This document shows positions 35,246 through 47,276 of a stretch of DNA of 64,000 nt, one piece after another; position 1 is the stretch's first letter; each line of letters opens with the position of its first letter. Both the position numbers and the translations under genes were made by a program. This DNA is from Solen grandis. Lineage: Eukaryota; Mollusca; Bivalvia; Adapedonta; Solenidae. Where the stretch lies: positions 41,598,766-41,662,765 of the forward strand of contig CM037785.1 in NCBI GenBank assembly GCA_021229015.1, in the 5' to 3' direction. The notes beneath the pieces were generated by a model. That model had not been told where the DNA came from. It ran no database searches and saw only the letters and a list, made by a program, of their open reading frames with translations.

Positions 35246-36579
35246 CCATAGCACTGAATATTCTGTTGCTAATATAAAATACAATATGGGGATCTCATCA
35301 TATTATTGCTTTCAATCTTAATAAAATAATAGCAATTTCGAAATAAAGAAGGGAGTAATGAGAAAGAAATGGCTTATGCACTTTTTTAGTTACAGAAGCG
35401 AAAGGTTTGAGACTCGCCTTTCATATATAACTTCTCATTAACAATATCACAAAGAAAACCACACGCTATTGTACACGCCAGTGTAAATCATATCAAACAT
35501 TTACCAATTGCCTGAAAGTTAATTTGAATCCACATTTGTAAAAACTGCCATGTTCCATTGCCCTGGATGCATGGCATAAAAAATAATCACGAAGACCGTT
35601 GTTATGGCAATAATTCTATAGCTTTTCCACAATATTGCTAATATTCTTTGAAAAGCATTTGATAGTAAGAAAAAGTCAACGGAGTTACATTTTCTACCCC
35701 CAAAATTCTTCCAGTTTTTGTCATTTAAAAAAAAATAAATTTATACTTGTGTATAACAAATATGGTGATGCATCTTTTGAATAGATATTCGGCGTTGCTG
35801 GAATTACCACACTAATTATGTACATATAAAGTACAATGTTAGAATGTTCTTAGAATAACTCTTGAAGCACTGCAATTGGAACACAAAATTTAATTATAAC
35901 CGACATGCTTCCAATGAAGGTACGGCACATACAGTCAAAAGGTTGAACACAGGTATGCAACACCTTGTCAGATGATGGCATTACAATTATTAACTTATAC
36001 ATGTATTTCAGTTATTTCTCATTTTTTTTTCGCAAAGGATTGGCATGGATCAAATACAGCATGAGTATGTGTCTGATTTGTGACACATCAAGTTGCGAGA
36101 TAGCGGGGTAAAAATAATAATAACAAAAACACTGTTATAAAAATGAAACAAAATTCAAAGCGCTGAAAGACTGCGAAGCGATCAGAAAACAAGAAAGAAG
36201 AATTATAAAACCTGTACTTTATACATATATAGGCTGTGATAAAAATACTTGTGCATTTTGAAAAAAAAATGTAATTGCACATGTACCAAATTAAAGATCC
36301 CGGATTTTGCTAAAACTTACAGTTTGATAAACGTTGATTTTGAAGCGATATCTTAAAATTTTCAGAAAGATACTGCTTTTTTTTGTTATTGCCTTTGTTT
36401 TCAACCGGCACAACCCCAAAATGCATGTTTTTAAAACAGCCTCCACATTAGGATCGTCCGACGACTGTGCGACACACTGCACGGTGATAAAATTCTGCGC
36501 CGGAAGTCGAATGACTCCTGTACAGACGCATCAGTACAAGAGGAGGATGGGGTGGCTCGGATATGTTTCCCGAGTGGCA
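35246..36579. other. Non-genic spacer, left side
   Basis: Beyond the duplicated arm no gene is recognised. AT-rich sequence with short frames only. Confidence 0.4.
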
Positions 36580-36885
36580 CCACCAGTTAGCTGCTTGTTC
36601 TGGGTTTTGAAAGATTCATTTTTTCCGCCATACAGTCCAGACTTGGCACCTATTACCCATCGTTGGAAGAAAATCTGCAAAAACAGCGATTTAAAGACCG
36701 CGAGGAACTATACTGACAGAGCCTCTACCATTAAGCAAAAATCTGAGTACGGAGTGGTTTAGAAGCGTGTTTGACGTCTGGGTAATGTATCGCGTTAAAT
36801 GGCGAGAATAACAGAGACTTGAACTCGACGTCGTTCCGTGCACCGGTCAAGGGGAAGTAACTATTAAAGAAGCTATATTTTTGTA
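36580..36885 (+). pseudogene. Tc1/mariner-type transposase remnant
   Basis: FFPPYSPDLAPITHRW reads in the frame at 36334-36762. PYSPDLxPxxxxxW is the block around the third catalytic acidic residue of Tc1/mariner (DDE/D) transposases. Coding sense continues in another frame (WFRSVFDVWVMYRVKW, then RLELDVVPCTGQG) with stop codons. The N-terminal helix-turn-helix and first two aspartates are not seen. It is a decayed C-terminal piece. Confidence 0.55.
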
Positions 36886-37070
36886 AATTTCATTATTTTC
36901 AAATTAACTTAACACATTTATTGGACATACTTAACTTTACAAGGAGACGACCAGATTGAATTCTGGTTTAAGTCATGTAATGGAATTTGTCAGCTGTTTT
37001 GAGATGCACTTGCAGCCTTAGTTGTCAGTGATTTATCCTCATCCGATTCTATCTAAATGGTTGGGGATAA

Positions 37071-37408
37071 CATAGGAGCCTGGTGACTTATTATTATTAT
37101 TTTAAATGTTATTTATTTATTTATAATTAAATTGCTTTTCTACATATTTTCACTCACAAAAACATAAAAAGCAAAAGTAAAGTAAAAATATTCGATATTA
37201 AAATTCATCATTTTACATCCGTTTCTCGGTATTCTATAAAGCCTCTATAGAATACCGAGAAACGGATGTAAAATGATAATTTTAATATCGAAAATTTTTA
37301 CTTTATTTTTGCTTTTTATGTTTTTGTGGGTTAAAATATGTAGAAAAACAATTAAATAAATAAAAAAATAAAAATAAAATAATAATAATAAGTCACCAAG
37401 CTCCTATG
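37071..37408. mobile_element. Foldback hAT-type MITE between the HES copies
   Basis: Almost the entire 338 bp is palindromic: CATAGGAGCCTGGTGACTTA ... through an apex near 37239 (CTATAAAGCCTCTATAG) to TAAGTCACCAAGCTCCTATG. GGGGATAA stands on both sides (37063-37070 and 37409-37416), an exact 8-bp target duplication. CA...TG ends with 8-bp duplications fit hAT. No ORF. Its axis is about 150 bp right of the axis of the HES duplication, so it is an independent insertion. Confidence 0.85.
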
Positions 37409-37416
37409 GGGGATAA

Positions 37417-38954
37417 CAAGGGTTTTGTGTCTTAATACGTGAACAAAGCAAAAAAAAAAGAAAAAAAAAAGTAGACCTTTTGCATGCTTTACATGTTCAA
37501 TTTAAAATATACTGTTGAATTATATCAAATACATATATGTTATTTGTGTTTTGCTTATGAAATTGTTAAAATATGATTTTTTCTCTCTTAATCAACCGTG
37601 AACGTCTCAATATGAACTATTCCTGACTTCACAACTACTACTTATAATATCTACAACGCCGAATACCTTTACAAAAGACATATCTTGTTTATTTTCAAAT
37701 TGCATGCAATTTAGTTTTCGAATTCAACTCATCAGACAAGTTTACCGGGTGTATATTGTGTATATTCGGCACTGTGGCTTTTTAACGGAGCTGGGATGGT
37801 TGTGTTAAAGTACATTTATTTTTTGTATTTTTTTTTTATAAGACCTGGCTGAACTTCCTCTAACAATACTTATCACAAAGCAATTCTTAAGATCTTAGCT
37901 AAGGTACAAACGCATTCCATAATTGCCGTTTTACAAACTATCATGTATATTTACTTAAATAATTACGTTGAGGACGTTTCAGCGGGTTACAGCTGATTTT
38001 GATTTTGGTATTTTTTTTTTAATTTCTCATTATTTTAAGAAGACTGATAGAAATAAGCCCACATTTTAAGATTCATGTGTTAAGATAAAATTATCACATT
38101 TTAGTGTTTTTATGCAAATTTGGTTAAAATTTCAATAAAAAAGCGGTTGGTGAGGTATGTATTCTTTTTACATTTTCAGAAAGCATTTATATCAGAGAAC
38201 TGACTCTGAAATAATAAAGGAAATCTGTCCGTTGATTTTTTTTATTTAGAAAAATATATATAAAAATTCATAGTTTTGGGATAGTTTTTGTATACATTTT
38301 GGTCCGGGCACAAATGAGATTTTATGCTCGTTTTGTATTTTCAATGCATATTTGACAGTATTTTTTATCTGTAACTTATGGAATACGTTATAAATTGCAA
38401 ATGGTGATAAAATATTAAAAAAATATCATTTTAATATGCTGTTACAGTATTTAGAAACGATTTTTTTTCTTATTTATATTGCCATGTTTTTCAACAAATT
38501 TTAGCAAATAGTGATGCTGTACCATAAGCTTGATCTCTAAAACAGGCATGGTGACCCCCTATTTTTAGTTCATATATCGTTTAGTTAAAGTCTAAAGTAC
38601 TTTTTTTAGAAAAATCTGTCCGTTAGAAAAAAACAACAACACTCAAACGCTTTTAAAATATTACACTATTCGCGAAAAAAATGTATTTTGGTATTTTTAT
38701 TGGATAAAAAAATCGCCCCTAAGTATAAAAGTTTTACTCAGCGCTAAGTATTATTGGTGGTGGATTATTTCTAGTTAGCAGTGTAATGGAAAAAAGGTAA
38801 ATCAATACATTGTACCTAATAACGAAATTCGTGACGCTGTATTCAAGTTCCCCAGTCTCACTCGTTTCATCTGATCTCGCTCTTTATTTCGAATTTACGA
38901 TTCATTTTTGGGGGCCTAAAACAATTGTCTCCAGTTGTGACAATACGAAAATTA
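37417..38954. other. Non-genic spacer, right side
   Basis: AT-rich, many A/T runs, no gene recognised. Confidence 0.4.
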
Positions 38955-39000
38955 TGGAAATGTAAAGATAACTCATGAAAATATACATCGTCATATAATG

Positions 39001-39006
39001 TTTATT
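39001..39006 (-). terminator. Poly(A) signal of HES copy 2
   Basis: AATAAA on the minus strand (TTTATT on plus) in the same context as the signal of copy 1, about 490 bases past the stop codon. Confidence 0.6.
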
Positions 39007-39494
39007 CGATAAATACAATTTTGATAACGTAACACAGAAACATAGCACATTATCAAGGTTGCGTAATCATAACAAATTTCATATAAGCCCGGGTATTTTC
39101 TTACGAGCTTGTCGTAGATTACCAAGTAGTTCCGATTATGTAATTACCCAATCAAAATTAAGAAAGCAATTCTGAATCAAGCAGGGCCTTTATTTTAGAT
39201 ATATCTCCTGCTTTAAGTGAATAATGAATGAGATGCAATACTGTTTATAAATCACCAGTTCTTCCGACTTGATCTCCAAACAGAGGATGAACATCTCCAT
39301 GCAACAGAAGAAATCGCACGGGTAGATACGCAGTAAGAACCTAATTAGATTGGAGGAAGAAAATTCAGTAATATAATTCATACCATTCAATTTCACAAAT
39401 AAAGAATTATATACACTATCAATAAAAAACAACAACAACAATAACAAAAACAATAACAACAAATGGGATGGTAAATTAAAACCATTTACACATT

Positions 39495-40503
39495 TCACCA
39501 TGGCCTCCACATGGAATCTGTGATCACGTGACCTATCGTGCTGTCACTTCCGGTTCCGATGCTGACCACTCCAGAATCACATGAGGTCTCTCGGCTGTCG
39601 TCGGTGACGTCACTCATGGATTTCATGCTTCTGTCTGAATCCGACCCCGTTGAATTGTGGTCTATCACACTCATCACAGTCGTCAAGGAGATAGCGCTCG
39701 TTGACGCAACATTAAAATGTCCGACAGGAGAGTAAGGAGAGGATGTCGTCTGCTGAAATTGGCTGATAGGCGAACACTCCGGAAATTGTAGTGGCGTGTT
39801 CGGTAAGGTGGTTCGTCTTGTCCTTTGTAGTGGAGTTGACAGCGCTGGTCCTCTATTGTTGCCATGGGCACTGGAAATCTGTCTGGACTGTAGAAGGTAC
39901 ACGCCGTGCAGATGGTTACTGAGGTTACTGGTCACGTTGTCGTCTGCAAGCCTATTATTTAGAAGGAAGTTGACAGTCTCTCTGGCGCAGTCCTTAAATC
40001 CAGAAGAGTAGGCGGATGTGTTGGTTTCCATGGAGACGGGCTTTTTCTGCTGCTGAAGCTGTTGCAAGTGAGTAACAGCGAACTCCAGAATGTCAGCTTT
40101 ATCGATACGGGTCATTGGTTCTGCCTAAAAATGAAAGAGGCGTTTTTTAATGACGTATTTATATTCATGAATTGAAACTTGCAAATAGATCATGTTTAAA
40201 ATAGTGTACATTATTGGGAAGTTTCAGCTTTAAGCTGTGATTTTTGGGATCCAATAATCGATCACTAGAACATGATAGTTAGTGGAGAGAGAGAGAGAGC
40301 GAGAGAGAGAGAGACGAGGAATATCAATAACTTAGAATAATGTTTTCTTTCCAGTACTTGGAAAGATGTTTTGGTTGTCCTCTATCTTAATATCATATAA
40401 AATAAAACATGCAGGCGAGAGGAGACCTACAAACGAATGGATTTAATAAATAAACAGCCAGTTAATCACATTTTAATTTCTTGATAGAAATATCATCTCT
40501 AGA

Positions 40504-40542
<39 letters not shown>

Positions 40543-41407
40543 TTCCTTTGACGTACCTGTTGTTTGATGGTATCCGCGATAAGATCCGCCAGCTGGTCTA
40601 TGCTCCTGTTCATCCTCTCACGGCGTCGCTTCTCCACCATCGGCTTCCGGATCTGGAACGGCCACATGACAAATATACAAGTGCAAGTGAAGAACGTATC
40701 ATTGCTTTTAATAACTTATATCATTGGAATGGTGTAGCCCTTGCTTCCGACTGACCAGCTCAAAATGAATAACTGTTTAGCTAAATACTAGCTAACTTTA
40801 ACCGAAATTTGACTTTAAATCAACTGTCCATGAATGAAAAACTTCTTGCACACACTTATAGATCAACGTACAGACAGCGCATGTCAAAGAGAATAAGTTT
40901 GGTGCATTTAAACATTGCTTCTAATAATAATAATAATGAAAATAAAAGATGATACAATCTGTATTATGCCTTTTTTATGAGCACTTTGCTACTTTATCAT
41001 TTTCGTGTTATGTCAGGTGCGTCTAAATAACATACAATCCAAATTCTGGGATTTTCACAATGGAATACATTCAGTTTAATAAAAAGTACTCTTCGCGAGG
41101 CGGTAATCACCGATAAGTAGTAACTGTGTGTAACATTGACGCAGGATGGTGAATTTAATAGAACCTGACATTATATGATATCTACCATCATCTTAAAAAA
41201 TATTTTCATGCTCTGTCACGTATCCATAACTCGTAAGTCACAGATGAACTGTAACATTCATCAAGTATGTACAACATGTGCATACATAAGAATATTCTTA
41301 CAACAGTTTCCATAGAAACCACATGAAATAAAACTTACCTTTCTTAAATAGGAGGACACTTCATATGGAGAATCACGAACACTGGACATCTTTGTAGTTT
41401 CCTTCAT
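39495..41407 (-). CDS. HES: HES-family bHLH-Orange transcriptional repressor, copy 2
   Basis: Exons on the minus strand: 41407-41339, 40652-40557, 40124-39495; 264 residues, same splice phases as copy 1. The bHLH, Orange domain and WRPW end are identical to the partner where it matters. Differences noticed are AEPM for AAPM at the start of exon 3, an extra Val and one Leu-to-Ile change around FNVASTSAISL, and a few silent changes. The stop is TGA instead of TAA. The two genes converge (3' ends facing, 4.8 kb apart), each with its own TATA box, so both look transcribable. Co-regulation and overlapping function are inferred. An alternative is a misplaced inverted haplotig; no N gap lies between them. 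Confidence 0.95.
40507..40539 (-). repeat. (GA)n microsatellite in HES copy 2 intron 2
   Basis: Uninterrupted GA run beside the donor, the counterpart of the CT run at 33640; copy 1 is interrupted by TTC. Confidence 0.8.
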
Positions 41408-41598
41408 GATTATTCGGTTGTTCAGGTTAATATGCTGTCTATTATATCCAAAAGAATCAAACACACGTACAGCTCAGTTCACTTAAATGAAGTAATCCAG
41501 ATAAAGACTTGCTAGATATATGTTTATCTGCTATGTATGTGACAGGTGTGTCAGTTCAAAGATGAAACTGTTCTGACTGGCCTAATCAGGATTCGAAC

Positions 41599-41604
41599 TT
41601 TATA
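41599..41604 (-). promoter_or_regulatory. TATA box of HES copy 2
   Basis: TATAAA on the minus strand in GGATATAAAGTTCG, the same context as 32555-32560. Confidence 0.6.
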
Positions 41605-41802
41605 TCCTTCGACAAATTGTCACCAGAACGTGTGTGATTAATTACTCAGAGTAGTAGTTCTCTAATTAAGGAACTACAATACAACTTAATGTATTGCATT
41701 ATCTAATTAAGGAACTTGCAATCAGAAGTGTGCCAATCATCCCTGCCTCGGAAGTGGGAATTAATTTGAGTACTTTGGCAATTGATAATTGGTCATCATT
41801 AA

Positions 41803-41817
41803 TGGTCAGGTTGACCA
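41803..41817. promoter_or_regulatory. ERE-like palindrome upstream of HES copy 2
   Basis: TGGTCAGGTTGACCA, identical (as reverse complement) to 32328-32342 and about 200 bp upstream of its TATA box. Confidence 0.45.
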
Positions 41818-42013
41818 GACACTATCCAGTTCATGGCACCACTGAACCATGTGATTGTAATTAATTAATTGGCAATTAATTATTCAATAAAATTTAATGT
41901 CACTGATGACACAATGATTACAGTAGACACGGGCATCTCTCATTTTACTTGACCTGTGCCAATGAGAGAGTTGTTAAATAAAACCTGCAAAATGTTATGA
42001 GGTCTACCTAGTT

Positions 42014-42215
42014 GAGGGCGCCGTGGTCCAGTGGTAACATATCCGATTACGGATCCGAAGGTTGTGGGTTCGAACCTAGTTGGAGGCAAGAATTATTCAA
42101 GACCTTCCCAGGCGCAAAGTACTGGTCCAACCCAGGAACCGTCGAGAAGGATTAATATAAGTTGTAAGAACTTGTTTCCCAATCGACGTAAAATAAGTAA
42201 GTTTAAACTAAATAA
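42014..42215 (+). mobile_element. tRNA-derived SINE, family C
   Basis: CGCCGTGGTCCAGTGGTAAC (box A) and GTTGTGGGTTCGAACC (box B) lie about 40 bases apart at 42019-42078. A non-tRNA body follows that includes CAGGCGCAAAGTACTGGTCC. The acceptor ends do not pair. No target duplication was fixed. Confidence 0.65.
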
Positions 42216-42501
42216 AAAAGGTTCTGTGTCACCCGAGATTACAAAACAAGTTTGTACTCGGTCATTGAATAATTGATAAATTTAACTACCTATTTTTCTG
42301 AACAAAAAATGTTTCTCTTCAAAACAAGATTGAAGGAATTTAAAATACCACTGAAGAAAAAATGATTTCTGTGATGTACTTTATAACTGACGCAATTAAT
42401 AAACAATGCTACCTCTTTCTTCATAAAGTATTTACAAGTATTTATAATATGTCATTATTTTCCCAATTGTACGTTTGTTGATACCAAGGTATTATGTCAA
42501 G

Positions 42502-42502
<1 letters not shown>

Positions 42503-42534
<32 letters not shown>

Positions 42535-42535
42535 C
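42503..42535 (+). repeat. (AAC)n microsatellite
   Basis: About eleven AAC/CAA units. Confidence 0.9.
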
Positions 42536-43608
42536 CCGTTTCGAAACACATGCATGAACAGTTATTTACAATTTTAGAAAGAGTATTTACTAGTTGCCTC
42601 CCTTTGTTCTTTGGAAACGGCAAACATTCTAATAGTTTTCATCCGCATGTGAAAAGGATTGAATACACAAACTAATTCTTTTATGCAGTAAGCATAAAAT
42701 AAAAAGAGAAAAAAAAATGATTGTGTTGAGTGGATATGGACATTATCTCGTCTTGTTGTGATACAATTTTAACGTTTTCACTTGCATTACGCGCTCGTGA
42801 AAATATTAATATTGTGTCACTTCTCGATGAGATATAGCCCTGATCCAAACAAATATCCTCTATCTTTTGGCGAAGGAGGGGAGAGGTTAAATTCAAAACT
42901 CATCGTTATCAAAATACACTTCATCATATCATCTCATCATCATATGCATCATCAAATTCATCATCATCATATGTGATTACATATAACACATATATAATAA
43001 ATGTTATTGTATTGTTGATGGAATAAATTATAAATGCCAAATAATTTATTGCACTCCATTTTCAGAATAAAATCAATTTAGATACCAATTTCATCTCAGC
43101 ATTTATCATGTGTATTTAGGTGAACGTCAGGACAACATGGATTAAACATACTGTTCTGTTTCATTTCTAAGATTATATAAGTCCATGAACAAAACTGAGA
43201 TATAAATAGATTAGACGCTCTTTAATAATTACAATATTTTAATGGGAAATTATGTATATTTATATCCGATATGATTTATGTATCCTGTATTCAGGGCAGA
43301 GGTACACTTGCCACTAGTGAAAACGACAGGCGGCAATGTTTTAGTAAATATTTTTATTTCAGTAAATAACCTAATTACCGTGATAGTTTTTTGTGTGTGG
43401 TGGTGTGTGTGTGGGGGGGGGGGGTTTGGTATTTAACCAATTTTCTCTTTTCGTAGCTAATAATTATATTACTTGGGCTTCGCTATCGTGATATAAAAAT
43501 CCACTTCTGAAATCAAAACCATGATTAAAACACGACTAAATACAGATAGAGGTTGTCATTGTTTTCGTGTCTTTATTGTTGTTTGTATGGCAGGTATATA
43601 TTTGAGTG
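42536..43608. other. Non-genic sequence with simple repeats
   Basis: ATC/ATG-rich run at about 42920-42975 and a G-homopolymer in a GT context at about 43391-43425. No gene recognised. Confidence 0.45.
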
Positions 43609-43851
43609 TTAAACCTTTCCCTCATAGAGGAAACCATGAAAAGACCTATGCGAACAACATAAAACCAGATCAGCCTGCGAATAACTCGCAGGCTGATCAG
43701 GTTTTATGCTGTTCGCTGCTCCTCAGTGGTCTGGTAATGAGGATTTTTTAATTGAATTTGATAAGGTTTAACTGTGGTTTTCTGCAGATCAGGCTTTATG
43801 TGGTACCTACTGAGTGCCTCAAAATGAGTCTATATGATGGGAAAGGGTTAA
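43609..43851 (-). mobile_element. piggyBac-type MITE, copy 2 (reverse orientation)
   Basis: TTAA at 43609-43612 and 43848-43851 with CTTTCCCTCATA-type ends, and the same internal hairpin (GATCAGCCTGCGA / TCGCAGGCTGATC) inverted relative to copies at 7042 and 53532. Confidence 0.85.
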
Positions 43852-45995
43852 ACATATTTGCTTTCCGACGCGATGCAACTGACATACGTCTAATAATAAA
43901 ATCAGGTTCTGTTTAGTAATTACACCGAGCACAGCCTGTACATTGTGATAATTCACTGTATTATTGTATTTTATAGTGGAGTAATTAGGATACATGATAC
44001 ATTTCCGAGAAATGCGTACAATAATCATTCACGAAATTCGCATTTCACGCTGAATATTGTTGTCAAACCTTATAACATAAAGGGAGACAACACATACGGC
44101 ATACGTGGGTTTATTTAATTGTCATTAACGCCCTCATTCTCTCGTTCCTTCTTTTTTTGTCTTTCTATCTTATTTTCTGTTAACGTTATTTCAAAGACAG
44201 AGGATCAATAACTTGAAAATCAAAAGAAAATATGTCTAAAAACTAACATTTCACTCTCACGATATTGAGAGAGGGGTCAACTATGGTATCAACAGCCACA
44301 ATAAAACCAAAAGACATGCACACTCCAGGAGATATTCCATAAATAAAGGTCTTGCACACTCACACAAAAACACCACCACCAACAATAACAAAAAATCAGT
44401 CTTGCGTTTGCTTCATCAGGTGTTCTCTGATTTAATATTAGATAAAGATGATTTATTGTTTTCGTCGTAAATACGTTAAATAACAAACATTGCAAATATT
44501 GATTCCTGCTTCTCTTACGTTTTAATGCTTTTTTTCTACAGAAAATTAGATATACTTTAAAATCATCAGCAATTTCCCTCATATTGACTCCTTTTGACAC
44601 ATTGGCAAACAGAACTGCAGTTGTAGCCAAGTTGTATACAGTATGCACAGCAAAGTAAAATCTAGTTGTTTCATATACCATTTAAACTTAACTCGAATAT
44701 TCAAGATGTAATGGATCGATATTCGCGGACATTAAATTCTCGCAATGGATCTCTCTATTGACAATTTCGCTGGCGCATAAATTTCACGGCGGATTCATGT
44801 TCTAGAAAGAAAGAGGCCTGATAAATAAACATCTTAATAAAGGTTAATTTTTCATGGATATAACCATCATCAAAGTCAATGGAAATAAGTTCTCCGTCAA
44901 CATTAATGATTTTTGAGTTGTCATGGCGACGGAAGAAGTAAATGACCTATATGAAAATCCGGTCATTGTTTTACTGTCCTCCTGCATAATTCAAGAAGGG
45001 CAATATACAACCTATTGCGTGAATGTTTTGGCATTTGGTTAAATTATATTTGACGTCCCACTGACAGTATTTCAGTTGATTGTAGACAGGTTAACATATG
45101 ACATTCATAGTGCTGCTCCTCTGCAATATCGAAAAATACTGTCGGAAGGACATAAACAACTCTTATGTTTTACTAGGAAGAAAAGGACACGCGTTTTATG
45201 CTGGCCACAAATCTATTAATATTTCAGGACGACTGTGGCTATAAATGATATTGTCTCTGCTGGGACATGGATATGGTTTTATGAACCTGAAAGATAAGAA
45301 CATATTTACGTAAGAATTTTGAAAATGGAAACCGACCACAGAAAGATAGCTGATAAAAGACTAAAAACTGTCTATCTCTGATTTCAGCCACTAATTACAA
45401 GATATAACCTCGTGACGTTTTTTTTTTTATCTAGAATTGACCTTAAGGGAACCATTCTTATATAAATGCACAATGTTTTTATATTCTTTATTTTGTGTTT
45501 AACAGGATATATCAAACAAATAAATTGAAAAACAAAACAAAACAAAAACACTTCTCATATAAGCCTATCCGGAATTGAATCTTACTACAATTTAAATTAA
45601 CTATTAGTTTTTGGCAATTACGACACATTTAATGCTTTTCATGTTTAAAGTAGTCTCTTTACCATGTAATTGGAAAAAGCAATTTGTAATTGTATGTTCA
45701 TTGAAGTTGTAGCTTTTCGGGTTATTGCTTCATTTCATTTAAATGGTTTGGCACAATCCATTTTTCAAGGCAATTGCTTCATGGATTTGTTTAGACCTGT
45801 TGTTCAGCAACATGTAACTATCTATTTGTTAAGACAGTGCTCCACTTTATTCTACGACTACTGCCTCCCTTCTTATGTTTTGTGGCGCTTGTCGTTGATT
45901 ATGAATTAATAAACATGCTGAAATCGAGTGAAACAGCTTTAATTGTTCTTGCTTTTCTGAGTGTTGATGTATACTATTTGGTAATGTGCCCCCTT
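43852..45995. other. Non-genic sequence with a SINE A fragment
   Basis: A minus-oriented fragment of SINE family A (ACGTCCCACTGACAGTATTT) lies at about 45048-45130. A 130-codon minus frame at 44289-44681 shows no domain or splice support and is not called. Confidence 0.4.
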
Positions 45996-46253
45996 TTGTT
46001 TTTTCTCCTCCCACCAAAATGGTATTTTTGCCTCCTTTTCTTTTTTTTTCTCCTTCCGTCAAAATGGCATTTTTACCTCCTTTTCTTTTTTTCTCCTCCC
46101 ATCAAAATGGTATTTTTGCCTCCTTTTTTTTTTTCTCCTCCCATCAAAATGGTATTTTTCCTCCTTTTCTTTTTCTCTCCGCTTTTTTCTCCTCCCATCA
46201 AAATGGTATTTTTGCCTCCTTTTCTTTTTTTCTCCTCCCATCAAAATGGTATT
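45996..46253 (+). repeat. Pyrimidine-rich minisatellite
   Basis: Five to six units of roughly 45-50 bp with CATCAAAATGGTATTTTTGC, CTCCTTTTC and TTTTCTCCTC. The strand bias is strong (CT-rich on plus). Long frames on both strands here are by-products. Confidence 0.85.
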
Positions 46254-46895
46254 ATTTGTTTAATGTTCATGTGCCTCAGATCACGTAAGCCAGAAAAAAA
46301 ATAAACACGGATTTGGAAATCGCAATCTTAATAAAATTAGGCACGGAGTATGACTGACGCATATTTTATGTATTTCAATGAGCTGGTTCAATACTCCATA
46401 GATCCATTGCACACGAGTTGCACATTTATTTTCAGTTTGTCGCAAACAACAACATGGTTTTTGAATACACAAAACACACTGTGTTGCCTGGCAACCCCTA
46501 ACGAAATGGAAATTCAAGCCTGTCTATGAATAAACACTGCATTGAAAGATCACCTCGCTCAATTAAACTTGCGTGATATCCCATATTTCTCAGTTGGCGT
46601 AAGAACTGCTCATTATTAACACACGTTTGTTTAAAAGAAACACGAATTTCTCTCGATATGTCCTGATATCATATCGATGTTATGTAAATATTTGTAGTGT
46701 ATAATTTTGAATTTATTACTATATTTTTCTGCATAACGAGCGATCCAATTCAGTTACGTTTATGAGGTCATTTTATATGGTTAGAGACAATTCATATGAT
46801 AAATAAGGAAGTAATATTTAAATATCCTTAATCTTATATGATTCAAGGATATGATTATCAATTTAAGATAAACAATGTATATATACATGTTGTGT
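46254..46895. other. Non-genic AT-rich sequence
   Basis: Nothing recognised. Confidence 0.4.
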
Positions 46896-46900
46896 GTGTG

Positions 46901-47147
46901 TTGTTGTTGTTGTATTGGGGTTTACCGTCGCTGCGATAGTTTTTCAATCATATTCCGACGTCCAGCTAATTACAGGTGGAGGAAGACCCCGAGTACACAG
47001 ATGTACCTGGGTAGAACCACCGACCTGCCAGCTGGAAGGCTTCCTCACATAAAAAATCCGAAGTCCTTACCGGGATTCGAACCCACAGCGTTGAGGGGCT
47101 GAGCGATTTGTTGTCCACGACTGTAACCGCTCGGCCACGGCGGCCCC
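46901..47147 (-). mobile_element. SINE family B, copy 2
   Basis: Nearly the same sequence as 1727-1978: TTG-rich tail on the left, tRNA-like head (CGGTTACAGTCGTGGAC, GGTTCGAATCC on minus) on the right. TG-rich sequence on both sides hides the target duplication. Confidence 0.85.
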
Positions 47148-47276
47148 CGCGTATGTGTGTGTGTACGTTTATGTGCATATGCATATGTGTATAAGTGTAA
47201 ATGCATACATATGCATAATCATAGACATGTTAACCATATGCTCCATATGTCTGTGGCATAATGATTTCATTTTTGC

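Larger units (their letters stand above)
38955..41975 (-). repeat. Right arm of the HES inverted duplication
   Basis: Reverse-complement counterpart of 32180-35245. Small indels make paired coordinates sum to about 74150-74215 instead of a constant, as expected for a duplicated segment that has since diverged. Confidence 0.9.

Noticed and set aside
34169..40011. Extra frames within the HES third exons on both strands
   Set aside because: Overlapping shadows of the bHLH-Orange coding sequence; their conservation between copies follows from the duplication.
44289..44681. 130-codon minus-strand ORF
   Set aside because: No domain, atypical composition and no neighbouring exon signals.
45837..46304. 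155-codon ORF and overlapping Lys/Arg-rich frames
   Set aside because: They fall on a pyrimidine-rich minisatellite; composition alone keeps the frames open.
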